Source: Ignavibacteriota bacterium | GTDB lineage: Bacteria; Bacteroidota; Ignavibacteria; UBA10030; UBA6906 | Length of the DNA stretch: 38,964 bases | Direction of reading: 5' to 3' | NCBI GenBank assembly: GCA_003158475.1 | Contig: PMJR01000048.1 | Location: 25,524 to 64,487 of the forward strand | Part shown: positions 33,257 through 38,964 of the stretch, piece by piece | Numbering within the stretch: the first letter of the stretch is position 1 | Layout of the letters: each line of letters starts with the position of its first letter | Program-made: the position numbers and the translations under genes | Notes under the pieces: generated by a model | Database searches by the model: none | Seen by the model: the letters and a program-made list of their open reading frames with translations, nothing else | What the model was told of the DNA's origin: nothing

Positions 33257-34475
33257 TCCCCTCCTCCCGCCGTTCCGCCACACCACAGGTGATCCCCCAG
33301 CGGATGCTGCCGTAGCCGTATCTCACCTGGAGGCCATCCAGCCGGCGGTGGAGCGCGCTGAATTTTTCCGCGGCGGTGACACCGAGATCCAGCTGGGACC
33401 CTTCCACGGCCGACAGGTTCGATACTTTCACGCCGACAAGGCGGACGAGCTGCCCCGGCACACAAAGCAGCGCGAGCAGCCGCCGGGCGGCGGCGAATAT
33501 GTCCTCTTCATTCGACGAGGAGAGGAGAAGCGAGGCCTGTTTCTGCACCGTCGTGAAGTCGGCAAACCGCACGCGGACGGTGACCGTGGAAGCCGTAAGT
33601 TCATCCTGCCGGAGCGTCTTGCAGCAGCGTTCGGCCAGGTAGTAGAGCGTGGCGCCGACGCGCTCACGGTCGGCGGTGTCGGCGCCGAATGTCATGTCGC
33701 GGGAAATCGATTTCTCGACGTGATCGTGCGAGACGATCGCATCGTCGGAAGGGACGGCGCACGAAGCGATAAAGCGGCAGAGCGAAAACGTGCGGAGCCG
33801 TTCCGTGCGGAGGGGGGGCCGCCGGTCGTCCGGGCGCGCATTCCGCTCCGCGTACGCCATGGCATCCCCGACCGTCCTGATCCCGTACGTGTGGAGATGC
33901 GGAAGCGTCCGGGATCCAATACCGGGGATCGTTTCCACCGGCAGCGGGACCAGAAACTCGCGCTCGGTTCCCGGCCGGACGATGACAAGGCCATTCGGCT
34001 TCTTCACCCCCGCGGCGATCTTCGCGCACACCCTGTTCGCCGCAACGCCGATCGAGACGCTCAGTCCGCATTCACGCTCGATCCGCTCCTTCATCGCCTC
34101 CGCCATCCGCGACGGATCGTGCCCCCAGAAATGCAGACACCCGGTCACGTCCATGTACGCTTCATCCACACTCACCTGTTCCAGGTCGGGAGTGAAATCC
34201 CGGAGTATCGTCATTACTTTTTCGGAATATTCGCCGTAGAGACGGTGGCTCCCCCGGAGGAACACCGCGTCAGAAGGAAGAATCCGCGCCGCACTACGCA
34301 GCGGCATCGCCGTCCGCACGCCGTACTTTCTTGCCTCGTAGTTCGGGCACGAGACGATCCCCCGGTCGGTGCGCAGTCCCCCTATGCACACCGGCCTCCC
34401 CCGGAGCTCGGGGTGCAGGGCCATTTCGACGGAGGCGAAGAAACAGTCGATATCAAGAAGAAAGAATGTGCGCAT
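33240..34475 (-). CDS. Y-family DNA polymerase (DinB/ImuB type), catalytically intact
   Basis: A 411-residue translesion DNA polymerase. The first catalytic motif is LLDIDCFFASVEM with D8 and the steric-gate pair F12-F13. The second is VSVDEAYMDV with D104 and E105. Thumb-type helix-hairpin-helix elements follow (ETIPGIGSRTLPHLHTYGIRTVGDAM), then the little finger (KSISRDMTFG, TVTVRVRFADF). QLDLG at 361-365 resembles the clamp-binding motif of E. coli Pol IV (QLVLGL). With all acidic residues present it should be active, unlike ImuB proteins, which lose them. The frame opens at 34541; ATG 34475 gives the family N-terminus and has GAGG upstream. It overlaps the zinc-ribbon gene by 23 bases and the DUF72-like gene by 17. 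Confidence 0.95.
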   Translation of the reverse strand: MRTFFLLDIDCFFASVEMALHPELRGRPVCIGGLRTDRGIVSCPNYEARKYGVRTAMPLRSAARILPSDAVFLRGSHRLYGEYSEKVMTILRDFTPDLEQVSVDEAYMDVTGCLHFWGHDPSRMAEAMKERIERECGLSVSIGVAANRVCAKIAAGVKKPNGLVIVRPGTEREFLVPLPVETIPGIGSRTLPHLHTYGIRTVGDAMAYAERNARPDDRRPPLRTERLRTFSLCRFIASCAVPSDDAIVSHDHVEKSISRDMTFGADTADRERVGATLYYLAERCCKTLRQDELTASTVTVRVRFADFTTVQKQASLLLSSSNEEDIFAAARRLLALLCVPGQLVRLVGVKVSNLSAVEGSQLDLGVTAAEKFSALHRRLDGLQVRYGYGSIRWGITCGVAERREEGNDTSV

Positions 34476-34707
34476 AGTCGTGCCTCTGGCATTCTTCACA
34501 CATGCCGCTCCGGTCCGCCGTGTACCGGCACGAGCATTCACGGCACAGGGTCAGGCAGTGGACGGCACAGGAAGGACAATGGATGTCCCCCCCGAGCGTT
34601 TCGTCAGCCATCCCGTAAAACTCTTCCAGCTCGCGGACGCTCAACGTCCGCTCGCACACGCAGCACTCAGGCGGCGACAGGACATACGGCGGTTCGGTGC
34701 AGATCAC
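34453..34707 (-). CDS. Double zinc-ribbon small protein, first gene of the polymerase operon
   Basis: An 84-residue Cys-rich protein with twelve cysteines. C15/C16-x-C18 with C44-x-x-C47 could bind one zinc, and C55-x-x-C58 (or C60) with C70-x-x-C73 a second. The middle (LSVRELEEFYGMADETLG) is helical. Start choice: GTG 34707 has AAGGTGA upstream and lies ~43 bases below the predicted transcription start. An in-frame TTG at 34785 coincides with the -35 box and is therefore rejected. Overlapping into dinB suggests coupled translation. It may be a DNA-, clamp- or protein-binding adaptor, or the cofactor of the regulator. No known family recognised. Confidence 0.65.
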   Translation of the reverse strand: MICTEPPYVLSPPECCVCERTLSVRELEEFYGMADETLGGDIHCPSCAVHCLTLCRECSCRYTADRSGMCEECQRHDYAHILSS

Positions 34708-34756
34708 GGGTTCACCTTGAGTTCGGGAAACGATACCGGGGCGCGGGCCCCGAAAA

Positions 34757-34785
34757 AGGATACGACATTTTTGTCGTGTTGTCAA
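34757..34785 (-). promoter_or_regulatory. Promoter of the polymerase operon
   Basis: On the minus strand: -35 TTGACA (34785-34780, perfect), a spacer of exactly 17 bases, -10 TATCCT (34762-34757, four of six). The expected start near 34750 lies at a GC hairpin (34737-34752, CGGGGC/GCCCCG arms) in the 5' leader. A perfect 16-base palindrome nearly fills the spacer, so a bound dimer would block RNA polymerase. Confidence 0.75.
34762..34777. promoter_or_regulatory. Operator-like perfect palindrome O1
   Basis: ACGACATTTTTGTCGT: 6-base arms ACGACA and TGTCGT around a 4-base AT core, perfect dyad. It sits between the -35 and -10 boxes of the operon promoter, the classic site for a dimeric repressor such as LexA. 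It is unlike the E. coli (CTGT-N8-ACAG) or Gram-positive (GAAC-N4-GTTC) SOS boxes, but LexA sites vary by phylum. The repressor is not encoded in this window. Confidence 0.7.
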
Positions 34786-34792
34786 TAACCGG

Positions 34793-34808
34793 GTAACAAA
34801 TTTGTCGT
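34793..34808. promoter_or_regulatory. Second, half-degenerate operator copy O2
   Basis: GTAACAAATTTGTCGT: the right arm TGTCGT is perfect and the left arm keeps ACA, with ACAAATTTGT as an inner 10-base palindrome at 34796-34805. Its centre is 31 bases from the centre of O1, close to three helical turns, so two dimers could bind side by side on one face. This suggests cooperative repression. Confidence 0.55.
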
Positions 34809-35280
34809 GTGGCTTTTAAGGGAAAACGCGGGAAGCCGTTGAGCCGTAACGCGCAGGGGGGCGTCACATAAAAAATACTTCATCCGATCTCGCAAACGCC
34901 CCCGCGGAGATGTAGTTATAGATGCCGGGATCGTCCGGGCGGAACCGGGCGCCCACGGCGAACAGAATTCCGTTGTTGCCGGTCCGGCGCTTCCACGAAC
35001 CGCGCGAGCAACGGCAAGCCGTGCACTCCCGTCCTGTCCCCCGGCAGGACGGGATGCCGGCCAGTCCCCGCGGCCGGGTCCGGAGCACGTGCGGCGTAAA
35101 AAGCCCGCGGGTCGACCGGATGTCCTCCGCGGCCCGCCTTTTCCCCGCGTCTTCTAACGTCATACCCCGCTTCTGACAACTGACAGTGCGCGATGGATTA
35201 CCGGGTGTTGGCGCGGAACCGGATGCCGGGGGAGCGTGTTGAGTAATGCAGAACCGACAGCCAATATTCCGGGGGAACTC
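34809..35280. other. Intergenic region without a recognised gene
   Basis: About 470 bases separate the operator copies from the redoxin gene. Open frames exist (the longest on the minus strand, 34864-35403) but none resembles a protein family, none has a sensible ribosome site, and the longest runs across the redoxin start. No RNA gene, repeat or terminator is evident. It could hold the promoter of the redoxin-TlpA pair, though I see no convincing boxes. Confidence 0.5.
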
Positions 35281-35856
35281 GTGAAACTCATTATCGTCTC
35301 TTGCATACTCGGGCTCGCCGTTGGAGCAACATCTCTCTCGCCCGCAAACGAGCCGGAGAAGATCGAAAACTTCACGCTCCAGGACGTCGACGGTGCACGA
35401 CACGCCCTGGCAGATTACGCGAACTGCAAAGCCGTGGTGTTGATGTTCATCTCAACGCAATGTCCTGTTTCGAACGGCTACAACGCACGCATGGCAGCCC
35501 TCCATAGCGACTACAAGGACAGGGGTGTCGTATTTCTCGGGATCAATTCGAACAAAGCAGAATCAGCCGACGACGTGCGGAGTCACGCGAAGGAACATGG
35601 CTTCGGGTTTACGATACTGAAGGATCCTGACAACAGGATTGCCGACAAGTTGCAGGCAAGCGTCACACCCGAAATTTATGTCCTCAATTCTGCGCTGGAA
35701 TTGCTCTACCATGGACGTATCGACGACAACTCCCGCGGGACCGCGATTACCTCGAAGGATCTTCGTAAAGCGCTGGATGAGATACTTGACGGTAAGCCCG
35801 TGTCCGTCACCCGGACAAAGGCTTTCGGGTGCTCCATCAAGCGGACGGATTCGTAA
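35281..35856 (+). CDS. Secreted redoxin (thioredoxin-fold, single Cys)
   Basis: A 191-residue thioredoxin-fold protein with an N-terminal signal-like segment (MKLIIVSCILGLAVGATSLS), so likely periplasmic. The active site is STQCPVSNGY with C61-P-V-S, one cysteine where classical thioredoxins have CxxC; such CPxS redoxins resemble AhpC/TSA-type proteins. GRIDDN after the cis-Pro region (SVTPEIYV) and the C-terminal KAFGCSIKR, with a second conserved Cys, are typical of this subgroup. GTG 35281 has GGGGGAAC before it and exposes the signal peptide; GTG 35236 is a longer alternative. The stop overlaps the next start (TAATG), so the two are coupled. Confidence 0.85.
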   Translation: MKLIIVSCILGLAVGATSLSPANEPEKIENFTLQDVDGARHALADYANCKAVVLMFISTQCPVSNGYNARMAALHSDYKDRGVVFLGINSNKAESADDVRSHAKEHGFGFTILKDPDNRIADKLQASVTPEIYVLNSALELLYHGRIDDNSRGTAITSKDLRKALDEILDGKPVSVTRTKAFGCSIKRTDS

Positions 35857-36362
35857 TGCCCGTCAGGATTGTCGCAGCCTTCATGCTGGTTCTCTCCGTC
35901 AGCCGGAACCCTGCAGCCGCCGCGCCCGGACCGACCGGCAAGGATTCCGTCAGCGTGATCGGCATAGCCGGCGTGCAGGAGCTCATCGGTCGACACCACG
36001 GGGAAGTGCTTGTGGTCAACGTCTGGGCGACCTGGTGTGTTCCCTGCGTCGAGGAGATACCGGATCTCAACTCGCTGAGCAGGGAAGGTCATGTCCGGGT
36101 TGTCGGCATCAGCATCGACGACCCGGCAGACATACCGTCGAAAGTCGTCCCCTTCCTGAGGAAACACGCGGTGCCGTATCCCGTCTTCGTAAAAGCCGGC
36201 GGGAATGACGAAGACTTCATCAATGCGCTGAACAGGGATTGGACAGGCGCGGTGCCGGCGACGTTCATCTATGACGGCACCGGCACGCAGCGGAAAATGC
36301 TCGTGGGAAAGCAAACCTACGCGTCACTTCAGAGGGCGGTGGAACCCTTTAGAGCGCGCTAG
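35856..36362 (+). CDS. TlpA-like periplasmic thiol-disulfide oxidoreductase
   Basis: A 168-residue thioredoxin-like protein with a signal peptide (PVRIVAAFMLVLSVSRNPAAAA). The active site is NVWATWCVPCVEEIP, with C61-V-P-C64, and the cis-Pro loop is GAVPATFIYD. This is the TlpA/ResA pattern, usually reducing periplasmic disulfides, for example in cytochrome c maturation. Start ATG 35856 shares its first A with the redoxin stop TAA. The last 14 bases overlap the convergent carbonic anhydrase gene. Electron donor and target are not in the window. Confidence 0.9.
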   Translation: MPVRIVAAFMLVLSVSRNPAAAAPGPTGKDSVSVIGIAGVQELIGRHHGEVLVVNVWATWCVPCVEEIPDLNSLSREGHVRVVGISIDDPADIPSKVVPFLRKHAVPYPVFVKAGGNDEDFINALNRDWTGAVPATFIYDGTGTQRKMLVGKQTYASLQRAVEPFRAR

Positions 36363-36993
36363 GGGGTTTCAGGTCATAGATACGTCGCACCTCTCTGAAC
36401 TCCTCTTCCATGTTCAGTTTCAGGTCAATCAGTTTCCCCGTCCGCACATCAAAGACCCATCCGTAGAGTGTTGGAAAGCCCGAGCTATTCCAGGATTTCT
36501 GGACGTGGTCAATCTTCAGGATGTTTATGCATTGTTCCAGAACGTTGAGTTCCACCAGCCTGTCAAGCCGCCGCGTGTCATCCATGATTGCATCCAGTTC
36601 ATGATGGTGCAAACGATACACATCCCGTAATGTCTGCAGCCAGCTGTTCAACTGTCCCATGTCGCTCGGGCTCATGGCGGCTTTGACACCTCCACAGTCA
36701 TAGTGGCCGCACACGATGATATGCTCGACCTTCAATTGCTCCACCGCAAACTGGACGACAGAATTGACGTTATTGTCAGTCGCGATGACCTGATTGGCGA
36801 TATTTCTGTGAATGAACACTTCGCCGGGCTGTAAGCCCATCAGCTCTTCGGCTGAAACCCGGCTGTCCGAGCAGCCGATATAGAGCAATTTGGGGCTTTG
36901 TCCCTTTGCGAGTTCGTGAAAGTAATCCGGATCCAAGGCCAGTTTTCCGGCTATCCACCGTTCATTGTTTGCAAAGATCTTCCTGAGATCCAT
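36349..36993 (-). CDS. can: Beta-class carbonic anhydrase
   Basis: Interconverts CO2 and bicarbonate in the cytoplasm. The 214-residue protein has zinc ligands C41 and D43 in CSDSRV, H97 and C100 in GHYDCGGV, with the D43-R45 dyad typical of beta enzymes. HRNIANQV and VVQFAVEQLKVEHIIVCGHYDCGG match the E. coli Can type. ATG 36993 has GGAGG 8 bases upstream, and an in-frame ATG at 37041 is rejected because it lies next to the predicted -10 box. A promoter (TTGACT-16-TAGACT) lies at 37042-37069. Confidence 0.95.
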   Translation of the reverse strand: MDLRKIFANNERWIAGKLALDPDYFHELAKGQSPKLLYIGCSDSRVSAEELMGLQPGEVFIHRNIANQVIATDNNVNSVVQFAVEQLKVEHIIVCGHYDCGGVKAAMSPSDMGQLNSWLQTLRDVYRLHHHELDAIMDDTRRLDRLVELNVLEQCINILKIDHVQKSWNSSGFPTLYGWVFDVRTGKLIDLKLNMEEEFREVRRIYDLKPPSAL

Positions 36994-37041
36994 GGAATCG
37001 TCCTCCGAACCTGGCACATGACCGGCAGAATGCGTATACAC

Positions 37042-37069
37042 AGTCTAGTATTTATTCGTTCCCAGTCAA
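37042..37069 (-). promoter_or_regulatory. Candidate promoter of the carbonic anhydrase gene
   Basis: Minus strand: -35 TTGACT (37069-37064, five of six), 16-base spacer, -10 TAGACT (37047-37042, four of six). The predicted start near 37035 gives a leader of roughly 40 bases to ATG 36993. Confidence 0.55.
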
Positions 37070-37159
37070 GACCGGGCTCCCTCCCTCCTTTCATCTGAAT
37101 GTTCCATTTTGTACATTTTCCCCGTCCCAACGTATCCCACTCAGGAAGGATCCCCTCCC

Positions 37160-37936
37160 ATGAACGAAACTCCGCTCCAGTCACCACAGCCCGAAGAAGT
37201 GAAGCCGATGTCGTTTAGCGACAAACTCGTCGGCGTGTTCGCTTCCCCGTCCGAGCTGTACGACAATGTCCGGCAGACGCCCCCCACGAACAGCAACTGG
37301 TTGATTCCGACACTGATACTTGTCGTCGTCGGCGTGATCCTGGCGTATCTTGTCCTCAGCAACCCGACGCTTTCGGACCAGATGAAACGCGTCGCCAGCG
37401 AACAGATGGAAAAGAGCCTGGCGAAACAACTCGCCGCGGGAAAGATCACACAGGAACAGGCCAACCAGGCGCGCGAGATGTCTGGTCTCGGGGAAACCAG
37501 CACGATGATATTCAAGTACGTTGCCGCGGTGGCGGGTCCTTTTCTTTCCCTCTTTTTCGGAGGCCTTGTCTACTGGCTCCTTGGGAAATGGGTGATGAAA
37601 GCAACAGCACCGTACATGAAAGTGGTGGAAGTAGTGGGACTCACGTTCTTCATCGTGACGATCGAGAGCGTCGTGACAACCATCCTCTCCATCGGCATGA
37701 ACTCCATATTCGCCTCGCCGAGCCTTGGGCTGCTCATCTCCGACTTCTCCATCGAGAACAAGATGCATCTCCTCGCCTCATCGATGAACGTGTTCACATT
37801 CTGGACCCTGACGGTCACGAGCATCGGGCTCGCCCGCCTTTTCCAGAAAGACCTTCCGAAGGTCCTCGTTCTTGTGTTCGCGCTCTGGATACTCTGGATA
37901 CTCTTCACCATTTTCGGACTGGGAGCACTCCGGTGA
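37160..37936 (+). CDS. Yip1-domain-like membrane protein
   Basis: A 258-residue integral membrane protein with five hydrophobic helices (about residues 45-65, 125-150, 160-190, 210-230, 235-258). The soluble N-terminus holds MSFSDKLVGVFASPSELYDNVRQTPP, the common lead-in of bacterial Yip1/YIP1-family proteins, and a helical SEQMEKSLAKQLAAGKITQEQANQAREM between helices 1 and 2. Function of the bacterial family is unknown. ATG 37160 follows AGGAAGGA. The frame is open to 37109. A strong rho-independent terminator follows. Confidence 0.85.
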   Translation: MNETPLQSPQPEEVKPMSFSDKLVGVFASPSELYDNVRQTPPTNSNWLIPTLILVVVGVILAYLVLSNPTLSDQMKRVASEQMEKSLAKQLAAGKITQEQANQAREMSGLGETSTMIFKYVAAVAGPFLSLFFGGLVYWLLGKWVMKATAPYMKVVEVVGLTFFIVTIESVVTTILSIGMNSIFASPSLGLLISDFSIENKMHLLASSMNVFTFWTLTVTSIGLARLFQKDLPKVLVLVFALWILWILFTIFGLGALR

Positions 37937-37963
37937 TGAGCCGCACCTGATGTTTGTCGACAG

Positions 37964-37997
37964 GCCCGCCGGCGCGCCCGGCGGGCTTTTTCTTTTT
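37964..37997 (+). terminator. Rho-independent terminator after the Yip1-like gene
   Basis: Perfect 9-base stem GCCCGCCGG/CCGGCGGGC (37964-37972 and 37978-37986) with a 5-base loop, followed at once by TTTTTCTTTTT. It separates the Yip1-like gene from the DUF72 gene. Confidence 0.92.
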
Positions 37998-38022
37998 CCT
38001 CACACGTATGTTATATTGAAGC

Positions 38023-38964
38023 ATGCCGAAAAAGAAACCATCCCCGGATACGCTCTCCCTCTTCGACGGCATGGACGGGCCGCCTGCCCGGAAGGCGGAG
38101 GCGCTTCCGTCGCCCTATGTTTCAAACAACCGTGACCGGCTCCACCGGTGGGCAAGCAGGGGGATTTACTTCGGCTCCTCATCGTGGAAGTATCCCGGAT
38201 GGCAGGGGATGGTGTACAACCGCACGTATCCCTCCAAAAAGGCGTTCGAGCGGGAGTGCCTCACCGAATACTCCGAACTCTTTCCCACGGTGTGCGCAGA
38301 CTTCGCGCTGTACAATTTCCCCGACCGGGAGCAGATGCAGGTCGTCCACGACAGCACAACGGATGATTTCAGGCTGTCGCTGAAGGTCACCGACCGGATT
38401 ACGGTGAAACGCTACCCGAACCTCCCGCGCCACGGCGTACATGCGGGGAGGGAAAACCCGGACTTCCTCAATCTCGAACTGTTCGAGGATGCGTTCCTCC
38501 GCCCCGTCGAGTCGCTCCGGAAGAAGCGGGGGGTGATCATATTCGAGTTTTCTGCTTTTTACCCGAATTCCGGCATCACGTACGACAAATTCGTGCGGCT
38601 GATGGATGACTTCCTTGCCCGTCTCCCGAAGGAGTTCTCGTACGCGGTGGAGATACGGAACAAAGAGTACCTGACCTCCGACTACCTCACGATGCTCAGC
38701 GACAGGGGGGTGGCACACGTCCTGAACAGCTGGACGAAAATGCCTCCGATCATCGAACAGATACAAATTGCAGGGGTCCTCTCCGCAAAGTTCTCGGTGG
38801 CACGAGCCCTCCTGAAGCCCGGGAGAACATACCAGGATGCGGTGGATCTGTTCCAGCCGTACGATGCGATAAAGGAAGAGAACCCGGAGATCCGCCTGGG
38901 GCTGGCGGAGACCGTGCAGCGGTGCGTCGCCGAGGGGAGACAGCTCTACGCCTACGTGAACAAC
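38023..38964 (+). CDS. DUF72 (YecE-like) protein (3' end cut by window)
   Basis: At least 314 residues, open to the window edge. Canonical DUF72 traits: IYFGSSSWKYPGWQGMVYNRTY, YSELFPTVCADFALYNFPD, FRLSLKVTDRITV, YAVEIRNKEYL, and the terminal YAYVNN just before the cut. The fold is a TIM barrel of unknown biochemical role. The first 45 residues are a basic, low-complexity extension with TLSLFDG at 10-16, one residue off the sliding-clamp motif QLSLF. A diverged paralogue lies in the polymerase operon at 32351-33256. Start ATG 38023 has no clear ribosome site; the upstream terminator implies its own promoter, but I cannot define the boxes. Confidence 0.9.
   Translation, partial: MPKKKPSPDTLSLFDGMDGPPARKAEALPSPYVSNNRDRLHRWASRGIYFGSSSWKYPGWQGMVYNRTYPSKKAFERECLTEYSELFPTVCADFALYNFPDREQMQVVHDSTTDDFRLSLKVTDRITVKRYPNLPRHGVHAGRENPDFLNLELFEDAFLRPVESLRKKRGVIIFEFSAFYPNSGITYDKFVRLMDDFLARLPKEFSYAVEIRNKEYLTSDYLTMLSDRGVAHVLNSWTKMPPIIEQIQIAGVLSAKFSVARALLKPGRTYQDAVDLFQPYDAIKEENPEIRLGLAETVQRCVAEGRQLYAYVNN

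Noticed and set aside
34708-34785. Longer version of the zinc-ribbon protein from TTG 34785
   Set aside because: The TTG is the first half of the -35 box, and the added 26 residues would be encoded upstream of the predicted transcription start.
34864-35403. 179-codon minus-strand frame in the gap before the redoxin gene
   Set aside because: No recognisable family and no ribosome site. It reads across the redoxin signal-peptide coding region. The last 35 codons look mildly protein-like but this is not enough to call a gene.
37998-38022. Promoter before the DUF72 gene (TATGTT, TATATT)
   Set aside because: Possible -10 boxes exist but nothing resembling a -35 at suitable distance; the region runs into the T-tract of the terminator.

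Overview
The window is a dense, GC-rich (roughly 60%) stretch of bacterial chromosome with about 36 protein genes, no rRNA or tRNA gene that I can see, no insertion sequence and no CRISPR array. The host is a diderm: it carries a Kdo transferase and a heptosyltransferase-type GT9 for lipopolysaccharide, plus a lipoprotein. Strong Shine-Dalgarno sites (GGAGG, AAGGAGG) and TTGACA-17 bp promoters argue against a typical Bacteroidia. The C-terminus of the HisA-like protein resembles the form I remember from Chlorobi, so my tentative placement is the Chlorobi/Ignavibacteria side of the FCB group. This is inference from single-protein resemblance.

Layout. (1) 1-13266, minus strand: one long co-directional run that opens, from the right, with a good promoter at 13320-13348. 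It runs through a MoxR-type AAA+ ATPase, a von Willebrand A protein, a HisA-like protein, purE, a PfkB-like kinase, dapB, dapA, dapD, an RmlD-like reductase, serS, and two ABC exporter half-transporters that look like an asymmetric heterodimer (the second is cut by the window edge). (2) 13409-24371, plus strand: GT9 glycosyltransferase, Kdo transferase (waaA), larC, an M49-like lipoprotein peptidase, a short-chain dehydrogenase, a small unknown protein, murB, a HAD phosphatase, a cupin and priA, most of them overlapping or nearly so. (3) 24502-29107: a DUF885 metallopeptidase, then a membrane glycosylation group (DUF2304 and a GT2 on the minus strand, diverging from a large GT-C-like membrane protein). 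(4) 29090-34785, minus strand: the most unusual part, described below. (5) 35281-38964: a redoxin and a TlpA-like protein, a beta-carbonic anhydrase on the minus strand, a Yip1-like membrane protein with a clear terminator, and a DUF72 protein cut by the right edge.

The standout region is 29090-34808. A single tightly overlapping operon encodes, in order of transcription, an 84-residue double zinc-ribbon protein, a catalytically intact Y-family (DinB-type) DNA polymerase, a diverged DUF72 (YecE-like) TIM-barrel protein, a RecA/RadA-like ATPase that has lost its Walker A lysine, a 97-residue protein of unknown function, and a family-B DNA polymerase. The family-B protein lacks the proofreading motif and one catalytic aspartate and ends in a bacterial sliding-clamp-binding motif. 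A TTGACA-17-TATCCT promoter precedes the operon, and a perfect 16-bp palindrome, ACGACATTTTTGTCGT, fills its spacer. A half-degenerate copy lies 31 bp upstream, on the same helical face. I read this as a damage-inducible translesion synthesis cassette. In design it parallels ImuA-ImuB-DnaE2, but it is built on a PolB2-like, probably inactivated B-family polymerase instead of DnaE2.
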